A stretch of DNA of 64,000 nucleotides from Micromussa lordhowensis (Eukaryota > Cnidaria > Anthozoa > Scleractinia > Lobophylliidae). The position numbers were made by a program, and so were the translations under genes. The notes under the pieces are model-generated. The model did no database searches, was not told the origin of the DNA, and was given only the letters and a program-made list of their open reading frames with translations. Location: NCBI GenBank assembly GCA_964020085.1, contig OZ026603.1, forward strand, positions 4,292,314 through 4,356,313, read 5' to 3'. Position 1 is the first letter of the stretch, and each line of letters opens with the position of its first letter. Of this stretch, positions 36,134 to 49,600 are shown in pieces.

Positions 36134-39100
36134 ATGGCTGATACAGCTAGGAAGCAAACATTGTAAGCGATCTTTTGTTAAAAGTTTTTATTTACCACGC
36201 CTGTGACTGTTCTCCCTGACTGCTTGATTCGGTTTGCGTGCGTTGGTTCCTTCGGCGGAGTTTTTGTTTCGTCCGCTGTAATTTCTTTTGCGCGCGTAAC
36301 TCTTGATCCGTCCCTGTTGTGTAGTTTATTGTGATAATTTGTCGTCCTCATGTCATTTGTTATGTAGGAAAAGCGCTGGACTGAGTGTTAATATGGCAGG
36401 AAAGGTAACTGAGGCAAATTCGATTGTTGTTTCGTCGGGGAGTACCAAGACGGCAGTCGGATCACCAACCAGTGAAGGAGTGCGAGACGACCGTAGCTGG
36501 AAAGCCTATGTTTCGCAGATCGATTCTCCTATATCATCTTCCTTACTGGTGAACGGAGAGGACTTGAACATGGCGTCTAATCTTGGATTCTTGTACGATT
36601 ACTACGAGGTCACTGAGGAATCAAACCAAGCTCCCCCTTCGCCACCAAACCAGGGGTAAGTTAGTTTGTTAGCCAGCGCCATGTTGGGCTTACGAGGAGA
36701 AAAATCGAATCAGTACCTTCATACATGTAAATTAGCTGTCTTCCGTCATTTACTAGCTTATTTAGACAGTTTTCGTTGGTCTTTTGTTCGATTGATTTGT
36801 TAAAAAAGACCTGTCGAACCTAAAGCGGAATGTTTATGTTTTGTTATTATTATTGCGCGTTTTTGACGTTGTTGTTTTCACCACCATAAACTAAAGGGAA
36901 CAAAATTTTGCGTCTAAGTGATATTTTGGCAACATAGACCTCCGTGAATCAGAGCACCGGAAAAACAGTATTTCACTTTGCTTTCAATCAGAATATTAGT
37001 AAGGGTCGAAATTATGTACAGTTCCTATCTTGAAGAATACCCTTTTGAGTTGAGAGCCCTCCTTGTGAGTGGTAAAACCGCATTAACTTTTTACTGTTTG
37101 ATTGATCGCAATCTGTTTTTTGCGCCATGGTTAATTTTAAATTTCCTTAGGTAAATTTGGTGTGGTTAATAAGCATGTACCAGTATGTCGACAATTTTTT
37201 CCATGTTCTTATGTATTTAAAAAGAGGCTCTCACACAATCAAGCTATGGAGTGTTTGAAATCTTAACTGAATATATGCATTTGAACAACTTGTTTTTGAG
37301 CGTGTAAATATTGAATTTTTTCTTACCATTTTGATTCTTTTTGTTTCTTTTTATCCTTGTCAATGTCTCAACTTCTAGAAACTTTTTGAAGTAGTACTTA
37401 TAATTATGTAATTTAATTAAAAGCTCCAAAACAAATACTGATTCTGATGCATACATTTGATATCATCGTTTCAAAGTCAGTGATGAAATGCAAATGTTGT
37501 TGATGTGTTGCTTTTCTTCAGATCAAAGGAATTGCAAATATCTGACTTGGACCCACCACACCGCCATGACCGTTCCTAGCGTTTGATCAGCCTATTGTTT
37601 CTTTTTTCCCTTTCCATTGCCAAGGTCAATATTATAAAACAGTTCAAGGTTATCAGTATTTAAATGCACGCCTTTCTACTCCCTTCTCTTGTTACCTGTC
37701 AATCAACTTGGTAAATTAAAATCACTCTTCAAGTGTAAAGATTGAAATTATGGGTTATGTTAAGGAAGTCAGCTCTGATAATTTAATAATTGTACAATAG
37801 CAGTTTATTTATATTATTATTCTTCCAAAGAAATCTAAGTTGAAACCAATGACTGACACTATGTAATATTTAACAGTTTACCATGGTAAATGGCAGCTTG
37901 ACAGCACAGACTTTTTTTCATTCTGATTATAGTTCTGGAGGAACATCAGGCCAAGGAAATTCATCTTCAGGGAATAATCATTCCCAAAGTGGAAATAGTG
38001 ATTCAGATTCAGGCAGTCCTGGTCAATCAGAGGTAAACTGACCTATTTAGTCAGACTTTGAATCTGACCCCAGTTGTTCCAAGTGTGGATAGTGCTATCC
38101 AGCAGGTACATGTAGATCAATATCCCATAGATACCACTCTTTGTTTTATTTAAGTACCACTGAAAGAAAAATTTTGTATCCTCTTTTATTCTACCCAATC
38201 TATTGTTTCACACACGCTTATAATCATGGTGAACTTTATTTTTGTCGAATCCCGATGGCAAGTGCTGTTTTTAGCTACTGAAATCAACGTTTTTGGAGAA
38301 AAACTGTGTCTGGGTTCTGGTACCAAGTTTAATTACGCCTATGTGACGTCACTGGTTGTATACACACAGGAAGCGTGACAGATTCTCTCTTGTTTTAACT
38401 TGATTTATTCAAGTTTATTTTTCATATTGTCATTACCCAATTGGTTTTCTGTACAACCGTGACAGAAAATACACATAGATGTTAGAGGGAGCCAAAGAGT
38501 TAAAATTCACCAAAATGGATATGACAGATCAGAACAGTTTAGTACACATTTCAAACATCTTAGTACACGATTGGAGACTTTGAAGATGAGTGGCATCTTT
38601 TATATCCAGACCTGAAGCCTAGACAACATATTGTCGCTTATTTTCATCTGGATCTGAAATTTAGATTCTCATGTTTATCTTAAGGTCTATTACCAAGGTT
38701 TGAATTTATCCTTGGCAACATTTTACATTAAAAGCAGTGCGCCCATCAGCCATCCGCATAATCGTGAAGTTATTTACCATCTGCATCTTTCAACATATAC
38801 TAAAGTCTATGATCATAATTTAATAGTATCCAAGTCCAAAGCAATTTTTAAGAACATCACTCCTTTCCAACGTTTAAACAAAAGAATTTGAAGCAATTTG
38901 CATAATTATGACTTTTCGCTGCCGACACTGTCATGCTTTCTCTCGTTTCCTGAAAACAAAGAATGAAAGGGCACATGTTCGACTCTCCTGGGCTTCTGTT
39001 AGTAACTGCTCTGAGATGTCCAAAATATGTTTTTTTTAGGGAATATTAGTCTCTTCTCCATTAATCACTCTAAAATTTCATTGCAGCATGAAAGTAATAA

Positions 39101-42100
39101 AACCAGTGAAGTCACAAGGCTGTTTTCGCTGTGCCATGATGGCTGCCAATTTTGGGCTCAACCAACCAACTTTAAATGGCTGAAAAAGCAGTTTTCGCTT
39201 ACCATATGCAAAAAAAGAAGTCGGCAGTGTTTCCAAGTAATGGTGAACCTTTAATTTTAAACAAAAATCTCAGATACGAACATTTCCTTTCAGTGGCACT
39301 TAAACACTTATCCACTGGATAGCGAAGGATGATTCCAGAAAATATCCATACCTTACCATGGGTGGCACCTTGGAATTTCAAGGCAGAGGGGGAGGGGGAT
39401 TTCTTGGACTGGAATTCTGAAGGAATGGGGGGAGTTATGCAGTTTGGAATTCCAGACGCATGGGGGTTTCAGCTCTGAATTTCCAGAAGGGAGAAGATGG
39501 CAAATTCTTCGCTTGAAATCGTTGATCTGTTAACTTGTCTAGTTTGTAAATCAAGCATGAATCAAGCGGGATAATGGTCGACCAGGCAGGTGTTAGCATT
39601 CATGCAGATGAGCAAGCAGATTGGTTGTGCAGCAAACTCAACATCAAAGAGGCCTTAAAGTTAAAGAATTAGTCCATAGAAAAATAAAATATAGAACAAA
39701 TCTCTGTCTCTTTCCAATCTAAAATTGTTGATTGATGATCTTGTTGTGTGCAAAAAAAACTTGCTCCAGTCTCTCATTTCCGAATGGAATGCCTGACAGA
39801 TTTGTGGGCTGCATTATTACTAGGGGTCAGCAGTTACTCAGTGAACAACATTTTTAATATGGCGGGTGATGGCCAGCACATTGTGAAGTTTACTTTTGTC
39901 TTCCACTGGTATCAATATGATCTACTCTCCAGAAAAATAATAATTGTGTTATAGATTTAGCCAAGCCTAAAAGCAGAGCTCCTCAGCCAGGTTGTTCAAA
40001 GCCCAATTTACATATAAGCTAACCCAGGATAATTGAGTATTTTGATTTGAGTTTTGTAACTTTGCGGTGAGGTTTTCTGTTTATATTGTTTGGCCTTTTG
40101 TTTTGAGTAATCTTAAACTACACAAAACAAAAGCTGTGAAAAACATTTTGTATACCTTCTGAACAAACCGCCCTGATTAACAAGTGCGCAATCCAATCGA
40201 AAACCAGTACTTGGTCAGCAGTCGACTTAAAAAAAACATGTGACCCTGATGAGTAAAACCTGAGTCCACGATATCTTCACATGGTCAGCGGATACCTTTT
40301 TTGACAGCTGTCAATGGGCCATAACATGGATGTCCAATATCAAATATATACGCTGTAAACCAAAGCTGAATGGCTTGGTGTTAGCTGGAGTATGGCCGCC
40401 GTCATTGTTGTTGGGTGCACATGCCTGCAATCTACACTGCTAGCCATATTGAACATGAAAAAAGAGTTGCATGGTTTTCTATTTCTATACATGCATGTAT
40501 TTGTGTTCCTATTATGGGGCTCCACCTGGTGGCCCTTTGGGGTGCTGGAGCTCTGCTATGAAGCCAATGAATGGTAAACAAAAAGTTTTATTTGTTGGTA
40601 AGCAACTTCAAGATAACACTTAAAGAAAGGAAAGCTACAGTATGCTGCATCAAATGTTGACAATCTTGAGTTGCTTTTTGCTTGACTGAAAATTGTGAGC
40701 AGAATTTTCTTGGAGGGGTGTGAAAAAGTACAAGTTTCCCATTTAGAAGTTTTAGGCAGTGAAACAGGAATTCCAAAGGATCTGGGGAAAAAAAATAGGA
40801 AAATCGGGAGGGGAGGAGGGTTTAATTATTTTGGATTTTGGAGGGCATTGGGGGGTAGAGCATGTTGGAATTTCTGTGGTAGGTATGGATATTTTTTTGG
40901 AATCACCCAATCTATCCAGAGGATAGCATTGTCCACCCTTTGAACAACTGGAGCCTGAACTCTGAACTAAGTAGATTCCCTAAGTCCCTTCTTCCCTGCT
41001 CAAGAAACATTTAAGCTTTTAGAGATCACTTTGCTCTGCAAAGAGCTGTGTATGGTCTCAAAGTATTTTCGATTTTTGATATTAAGTAATAATCAGTAAC
41101 AAAAAGGCCCCAGTTCTCTTTAGATAAGATTGACCCTATTAAGTCATCCCTCAAACAGATGTGTGTGGATGTGAAATGTTAAAAACTGTAGCATTTTTGC
41201 AGCACTTTCTGTAATTTTCACCAAAGAATGATTGGTGATTTGACACCTGTACACCTTCTAGTGGTCCTTTGACTCTTTCTGTGTGTCAGAGAATTTGTTG
41301 ATGTTATAATCCTATGTTTTTAATGACTGTTATTATTTCTTTTTCCATAGCAAGCCACACTCAGCTTTCTGCAAGCAGTACAACAAATAAAAAGTCCAAA
41401 ACACAGGTGAGGCCTTACAAGCAAGACTTTGATTTGCCTTTCAAGTGCTTCTTAGATAACTTAGAACTAAAAGAGCAGCCTTTGGGATCCTTAGTCAACA
41501 TTAACCAATAACCCTGTCAATTTCAACTGTCGCACAGGCTTGGGGGTTGTGGTGGCCTTATGGTTAGTGTGCTTGTCTCCGGATCGAGCTGTCTGGGTTT
41601 GAGCCCTAGCTTTGGACATTGTGTTGTGTTCTTGGGCAAAGCACTGGCTGGGGTCATTGTGCTTTTACTGCAGGACAGCTTACTCTTCTGATATCTCTGC
41701 CTGCTATCTCCTCCAAGGAGTACAAATGGTTATGGACATATTGTGTCTTAAGACGGAAAGCAGACAAAATTCTAGGGCCTATTCTGGTATGGAATGGCAT
41801 CTCATCAAATAGGAGGGGGGGAAGTAGTTATTTCTGCTAACCGCTTCAGGACATTGAAAGGGGAACACAGGGACTGATCGCATAGTGTGGTCAGCTGGCT
41901 GATGTGCATCTTAACCTTATAATTAAATTCCTGTAGCTTTCCAGCTGTTGTTGAATGCTGTAACAGATGCTGTTATGCATTGGTGTTATGTCCTCCAGCA
42001 AAGAATAGAACAACATACAATAAGTTTTTTATCTGCCCTGCAGAGATGTAAAGCCCATTTTGTCTGGATATAGTTCTTCTTGCTGTTATATCAAACTTCA

Positions 42101-43644
42101 TCATTAAATTATAAAATGACAGTGAGTGGCATTGAATTACATTTTGTTGTTTGTTGCAGTACGCCATTAGTCCAGGGTGACCATGGTAACCATCATGTAA
42201 ATCTTAAACAAGAAAAAGTGACCTCAAGTGTTAAGGTACACTGCATTACAATGTCCTGTTTCATCTTTGTTAATAAAGTGATCACTGGCAGTGTGCATTA
42301 TTTTGTTGTTTTATGTCCTGATTAAAAACAATCAGGGATCCATAAAAAAAAAATCAGGGATCCATACAATAAATTAACTTAGTGACCGTCATGTGATGTG
42401 GCGACTGTGAAAAGAATATGTTTCATAAAATTTGAACAAGTTGCTTGCTTTTGAACAACAACAAACTAGCAGATGTTGGCATGGCTGTCCACTACTCCAG
42501 ACCGTTATACAGATCTCCACATAATTACATCACCTCTGTAGAGTGTTGTAAGTGTTGAGCTTGTAAAAGATTAAAATACAGTGCAGCTCAGATATAAGCG
42601 AACTACGCATACGCGTATTATACGAGCGTATTTTGCGTATACGCGTATGTCAATACGCGCACATACGTGCGTATATACGCGCGTATATGCCTCTTTGTTA
42701 TGCATTCCCATAAGTTTCTTGTATGAAGCATTGTTGGTCGAACAAAATACTTCAAAAACAAAATTTGCATATTGTTAAAGCGACATGCTGATCAGTGAAA
42801 GCTATCATATTTCGAGTGTTCGATCACTTCGCAAATTCATCGATACCGTTTCTTTGACACTTGCTTGATCTTAAGCTACCAAAACATGGGAAGCAAAATT
42901 GAAACAGTCGCTTGAAGTCGCTATTCTAACACGTGAACTTTATGTTTTGACAAGGAAAAATCTGTGTTTCGGCATGTGTCGGCAAGTCGTTTGCGAAATG
43001 TTTGTCTGAATTTAGCGTTCTTAAGATCCTCGTCGAAAAAATGTTATCTCCGGTTATATTTGACACAGATCATTCATTCAAACGATAAATTGCTCATTCT
43101 TTAACCAAATTATTGTTTATCAAAGTTTCTATGGTGCGCCGCTCACGTTTAGTTTTTTTTTTACTTCAAGGAAAAGTTCTGTGTTTCGACACGCGTTGGC
43201 AAGTCTCTTGAGATGTTTATTGTCTAAAGCGTTCCGAAGACCTTATCGAAAAAATTATATATCCGGTTATGATGTAAGTATATATGAAATAATTCATATG
43301 AACTGCGGTCATAGATGAGAGTGAAGAATGATCCTCGCAGTGAATTTTCCAATTTAAGCAACTGGAAAGAGGAAGCCTGAAAAAAAATCAGGGCTTCAAT
43401 GGGATTCGAACCCGTGACCTCCGCGATACCGGTGCGATGCTCTACCAACTGAGCTATGAAGCCACACATTGGGAGCGAGGTCATTTTGTTGAGTTCATAT
43501 CTTCCCGTGAGGAGTGAAATGATGTACCAGTAAGTATATATGAAATAATTCATATGAACTGCGGTCATAGATGAGAGTGAAGAATTGACCTCGCTCCCAA
43601 TGTGTGGCTTCATAGCTCAGTTGGTAGAGCATCGCACCGGTATC

Positions 43645-43678
<34 letters not shown>

Positions 43679-46600
43679 TGATTTTTTTCAGGCTTCCTCT
43701 TTCCAGTTGCTTAAATTGGAAAATTCACTGCGAGGATCATTCTTCACTCTCATATCTGGTTATGTTTGACACAAATCGTTCATTCAAACGATAAAATGCT
43801 CTTTCTTCAACCAAATTATTGTTTATCAAAATTTCTATGGTGCGCCGCTCACGTTTAGTTATTTTTTACTTAAAGGAAAAGTTCTGTGTTTCGGCACGCA
43901 TCGGCAAGTCTCTTGCGAGATGTTTATTGTCTAAAGCGTTCCGAAGACCTTATCGAAAATATTATATCTCCGGTTATATTTGACACAGATCATTCATTCA
44001 AACGATAAAATGCTCATTCCTTGACGAAAAAAATGGTTTATCCAAGTTTCTATGGTGCACCGCTCACATTTAGTTATGTTTTACTTCAAGGGAAAGTTCT
44101 GTGTTTCGGCACGCGTCGGCAAGTCTCTTGCGAGATGTTTATTGTCTATAAAGCATTCCGAAGACCTTATCGAAAAAATTATATCTCCGGTTATAATTGA
44201 CACAGATCGTTCATTCAAATGATAAAATGCTCTTTCTTTAACCAAATAATGGTTTATCAAAGTTTCTATGGCACGCCGCTTAAGCTTAGTTTTTTTTGCT
44301 TCAAGGAAAAGTTCTGTGTTTCGGCACGTGTATATACTGTATACGCGTATGTGCGTATATGCATACGCATATACGCGTATTGGGCTGACGCGAATTACGC
44401 GTATATTTTGGTTCGGACATATCTGAGCTGCACTGTACGTAATTTAATCATGGCCTAGTCCCTAGATTTCAGCTCTTTAAATTCACTCTGCAATACAATT
44501 ATTTATTATGTGGCTAGTTCCTTGAGCAGGCAAGAATAAACCAAATCCTGTACTATGATTGGCCAATTGAGTGAGCAAGATGACTGTTGTGTCCTGTAAG
44601 AAAATACTGTAGTGTTCTTTGTCCATATGTGTACATACAGTACCACCTGAAAGTATTTACCCATTAGAGTGCGGTAAAACCTTGTCTCTGCCGCAAATTC
44701 ACCATGGTGGGACAAATTCCTCAATCTCGTCTTGGACGGACCTGACCGAATGCCGCAGCAAGTGAGATGGGGTATACCGCGATGAAGAAACAATCAATGC
44801 TAATTTATTTTGTTAAAAACTGTTTCCTTATTGATTACTATACTCTTACATGTACATGCGAAATTTCTGTGCTCATCACTTTCAAGAATTTTTATTGCAT
44901 TCAAAACAACAACCAGATAACAAAGTCCTTGAAATGAATAACATCACTCTATGAGTAGAATATCACTCACATTAAAGATTCCGTATCTTACAAAAACAAA
45001 TTTACGAATGTGCTTTTGTACGTATTGAAGCCCTTTCCTTTAATTCTGGCAACAGGTAAAATTAACAAGTTGAACGAACATGCAATTACAATATCAGGAA
45101 GAGAGAAGCTAGTTTTGTTTGTTAACAGCTTGAACAATGTTTTCATGAATAGAATGTCAGAAACTCATTGTCCTGGCTAAAAAAAATTGCAGTCGAATGA
45201 CATTAAATACATGTACCTTTGACAACTGACTAAACTAAATGAAAGCGATATGAAAGCGAAAATGATTAAGCTACATGTAATTCGGCATCTTGTAGCAAAA
45301 GCTTTGTCACCTTTTTCACTCCAACAATTTTTCTTTGGTGTTGTCAAAACACAATGTGGTTTTACAGTCTTTCCCATAAATCCGTGAACACCAGAGAAAA
45401 GGGTAAATACTTTCAGGCAGTACTGTATAATAAATCCTTGATTGACCAAACTTTTTTTTTTTTACGTGTTTATAGACCTCAATTCTGTCTTGGCCCATAA
45501 ACATGCGAAAAAAAGAACTTGGCCAATATCCAACCATCTTTACCTTGCACTTGGTCAATGACCCAAATTTATTGTACCTACTTTTTTATGGAGAGTCTCG
45601 GAAGTTTATATCAATTTGGTTCTTTGTCTGTGCTGGTTTTATTCAGTAATCTTTAGTCAATCTACAATTAAGCTGCTTAAATTTATTTGTTTCTCAGGCA
45701 CTTGCTATTGGGCAGCAGATTAAAGTACAGCCAAGGTGAAAATTTGAAATTTTCCTTGCACCATGTCATGTGTTTGTTAACTGGGCTGTCAGTAATAAGG
45801 GCAGTAACCCATAGCACCTGTTACGGCTGAATATACTTGACAGGACCTTGATGCTATGGGTGAAGTTGCCTTTTATTTCTAAAAACAGTTTGCCCACAAA
45901 GTAATGAGTTTGTTATGGGTGTGATCAAGGCAACAAGTGACTCAAAACGTAATGAAAACCCTGGATAAAGCTCTTGACATGTAGTGTGTTAGGCTGTCAA
46001 TATGGTTCCACCTTTATAATCATGTACTTCAGAACTATAGTTCTACAAAATTAATATCAATCATACTTTCTTAGCAATAATGCAGAGCATAGCTGTATGC
46101 TCTGTATGGGCAGGGAGAGTATTGTGTCTGGGACTAGTAAATTTTTCCGTGGATTTTATCCATTACCCCTCTGATGGGCAAGTGTAATTTCTGGACTTTT
46201 CAGTTGGTGGCCTAATTGATTTCCCTATACACTAAACATAGAAGAATCTGTGCATTTTCTTTTTAAGCTGCTATTAATCGGCAACAGGGTCATAGCCTCC
46301 TATGCAGATACTCTTTGGGCTTCCCATGCAATTTTCCTCCTTCAGCAGATGTTTGTGGGTACAACCAGCCAGAAATCCTTTTTTACAACTCTACAGACAT
46401 GTTATAGCGGAGCTCCGGCGGCCGAAGGCCGCCAAGCGGAGCCCCATACCCATATTAGGAAACTGAAGGGAACCCATGAACTGCTTTTCTCATGTGTATC
46501 ATGGCTAGCGGTATTGCTCGTGGGCGCGTACGCACGACGACGACGACGACGACGACGGTGGTGGAGTCGCGCAACATGGCGGCCACAATTGACACGTAAA

Positions 46601-49600
46601 CCAAAACGACACGTAAACCCTTGGTTTAAAGCGTCCTTTGGACATCCATGTTGCAGTCAATTGACACCTGTCAAAACAAGGAATCCGCTGACCAGTATCA
46701 CGTGACCATATCGCGGGCTCAAGTTCAGGGCTCATCGAGGTCACGTGTTTTTTTAAAGTTGACCGCTGCCCAAGTGCTGATTTTTTCGATCAGATCGCGG
46801 GCTCATGTCAGGATTAACTTGCTGTAAACAGCGTAGGGTTGGTAGGAAGCCGGTTAACGCTAACCCAGGATTAAAATTTAACCGAATTATAACCTTTTCT
46901 TTTGTACAAAGTTTTTTCACTGCTTTTGTTTTGCGTATTTTGCTTTCATTAAAATTCAAAACACAAAAACAATATACAGAAAATCTCACCGCAAAGTTAC
47001 AAAACTCAAATCAAAATTCTACTTTATCCTCGGCTAGTTTGATCGGGCTCTGAACAACCTGGCCCAGGAGCTACGCTTTTAGGCTGGCCTAAATCTATAT
47101 ATTATTTTGTTTAAAAATATATTCATGCATTTGTGTAGCACTATACCATAGGATAGGTGTTATGTGTTTGTAGTGACTTCATTCAACAAGGTGTAATACT
47201 TACCTGTCAGTGATTATTAAGTGACTGTTCTTTCCCCATTTCCTTTTAGCTTGTCAAGTTGTAGCCATACCCCTATTCCCATTGGTCGCCCTTCATCATA
47301 CCCACCTTCCAGTAAAGGAACACCGCAAGTCAGTGATGTGTCGCCACTTTCACTCAGCACCACTCCCCCTGAGGTTAGTTACATTGTGTTGTCCCAGAAA
47401 ATATCCGTACCCTTCCCATGAAAGGCTTATTGGTTTGGACCCCCTCTCCCCCCCTCTTCTCCCCCCCAAAAAAAAGCACTTCCAGAAATTCCAGTTTAGC
47501 ACCCTACTCTCCTTTAAAATATTTGGCCCTTGCATCCCTCCACTGGACTCCCTCTGAATTGCCAATGATCTTTCAAGGGTATGTATGGCTCTTTTCCACA
47601 GCTGCATGAAGGAAAAAACCGTCTGGCAGATGAACTAGTATGGATCATGTCTGTACACATCATCTTTACATGTACTTGAGATCAAAGATATTTACATAAT
47701 GCTAGTTTACAATGCCTATGGCTGGGGTCTTGTCAGAAACCCAAGAATCCTTATAACCTCTAAGGGAAGAGTGAGGATCAGAATATTCTGATCTTCTCAC
47801 TTTTGTAGCAATTGTTTTTTTTACACCTACACTACCGCCCAAATGTAAGTTACCACCTCTCGTCTCGTTTCTCGCGAGACGCGTCTCGTTTCTCGCGAGA
47901 CGCGTCTCGTTTCTCTCGAGACGAGTCTCGTTTCTCGCGAGAGTCACTGAACCGTTTAGTATGGAATATATTACTCGCGAGAGGTCGTTGTACTATCTAT
48001 TGTATCAGAGATTTCCGTTTGCACTGTGTTGTCAAATCGGTGAAGTCGAAATTAAAACAGAAAGTTTGTTTGTTTTCAGCTTCATCGTACTGAATTGCAA
48101 CGCCTCCGAACGTCGGTCTAATGTCTTCCTTGCCGTTCGAACGGCTCTTGCCGTGAGTTTGAAAAAAATTCTTGCCGTTCGAACGGCTCTTGCCGTGCGT
48201 TCAAAAAAATCGCTAGCCGTTCGGACGATTCAAAATAATTATTTTGGGGCGTTCGTAAGGTGCGTGCTCAACTGTCTGCTGTTCGGATGGCTTGATCGAG
48301 CTATCCGTTGCAATCTTGACTCGTAAGCCCCGGCGCGCTAAACGATCAAACATTTTCATCCAACGTGGCTAAACGGACAAACAACTTGGCTCTCCAACAA
48401 CTTGAACACAACTGAAACGAACGATTTCTTGATTGCCGTGAGCTGCTGTTTACATGCATGTTCTACAAAGTAAACGTATAGCCAAAGAAATTTATTCTCG
48501 CGCGTACCTACGAACAAACAAATTGTCGACCTTACTACGTATACGGCCACCGTTACACAAGAGGTCTTAAGTTCTAAAGTGTAAGCCATACAAATTTCTA
48601 AGCACTGTTGAAGTCATTCTTGGAGAGAGTTTTCGTTCGCGAATGAATCATTCGGTAGATTTTATCACACTTTTGGTCACGTGCTCAAACCTGTGAATCG
48701 AGAGTCTCAAATTGAGAGAGAGATAAGGCCTTTGGCTTTTTGTTCGGTTGTAATTATTTTCATCAGTTTAGTAACGGTACATTTTTATCGGTTGGTTCTG
48801 AATTGGATACTGGGTTCACTTTGTTTTGCTTTTTCGACATGGTGGAAATTTTATTGTTTACAATTTTTGTTACGATGTGTCCCGGAATCCCAGACCCACG
48901 GTGTGGTAGCGACGCGAAATGAGCTTATTTTCTGTCCGGAATGGCCCCTGTAGCAACGGTTATAAAAAAACATATTTACTGGGAAGTAGCTTTCTAGAGT
49001 AACCCAAATTTCAAAACAAGCTAGTTTCTGAGTCGGCGAGCACACGCAGAAGACTATACATGCATGCATGACAAAAGCGTGACTTTTTCACGCATCAGTA
49101 AAGTTTTCAAGGCGTCACAACAATTTGTAGTTGATTCGCTGCTATGTTCTACAATCGAAAATAAGCTTTAAATCTATTTTGAAACGGCATTCTAGGAATA
49201 TCTACGTACAAAGCGTGCGTGTGGTCGCTACAGCCGAACAAAAAAATCAATGTAAACATACAGGACTGTTGGCAAGTTTCTGACATATGCAAATTACCGG
49301 TACGCTTTTTACTGCCGGTCCGAAACGCAAAATTATTTGCCATCCTTTTCTTAAATAACCATTGACGCCATGCTTTTGGATATTAAAAGAAACAAGTTTC
49401 ATTCAAAACTTACTGAGGTAATGACCGGCGTTCGATAAAACAAAGAACATTTCTCAATGTAAATGTGGCTAGACGTAGATGTGACGATGGCGCCACTCAA
49501 AAATAATTATTTTGAGATTGCGTTATTTTCATTTATAAAATTACTTAGAACACAGAAATAGTGTTTATGTCTTTTTGCTTCTGCCGTCTAGCCGTTTGGC

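Larger units (their letters stand above)
43271..43751. mobile_element. Head-to-head pair of tRNA-like SINEs inserted as one unit
   Basis: ATATC(C/T)GGTTAT flanks the block at 43259-43270 and 43752-43763, so the pair behaves as one 481-bp insertion in the tandem array. The left copy is minus and the right copy plus. Both share the tail CAGTTGCTTAAATTGGAAAA. The left end block (GTAAGTATATATGAAATAAT...) is repeated directly at 43531-43586 between the copies. Confidence 0.75.
42850..44330 (+). repeat. Tandem array, unit about 215 bp, four to five copies
   Basis: Each unit carries TGTGTTTCGGCA(C/T)G, CGGCAAGTC, GTTCCGAAGACCTTATCG, TATCTCCGGTTAT and TTCTATGGTGC. The measured spacings are 213 (after removing the insertion), 214 and 217. 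The first unit is the most diverged. Confidence 0.8.
42579..44435. mobile_element. 1857-bp TA-flanked element with CpG-rich ends and a 215-bp tandem array
   Basis: The ends CAGTGCAGCTCAGATAT and its complement are inverted, with TA on both sides (42577-42578 and 44436-44437). Next to each end is a TACGCGTAT-rich stretch (42596-42692 and 44333-44412). The core is a tandem repeat with period about 213-217 bp, registered by TGACACAGATC(A/G)TTCATTC at 43061, 43767, 43981 and 44198 once a 481-bp SINE-pair insertion is subtracted. No ORF longer than noise is present. CAGT ends and TA targets suggest a Tc1/mariner-type non-autonomous element (inference). It lies in GRHL intron 5. Confidence 0.75.

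Noticed and set aside
43271..43751. Assembly artefact (inverted duplication of one SINE)
   Set aside because: The two copies differ at several bases, and an outside 12-bp duplication brackets the pair, so a real insertion is more likely. Long reads would settle it.
42850..44330. Tandem array considered as a CRISPR or centromeric satellite
   Set aside because: Units are about 215 bp and contiguous with no spacers; only a few copies, bounded by transposon ends.
46250..46705. 151-codon ORF with an arginine run
   Set aside because: The arginines come from a (GAC/CGA)n microsatellite inside the AGCGGAGCTCC repeat; no homologous frame is kept in the second copy.
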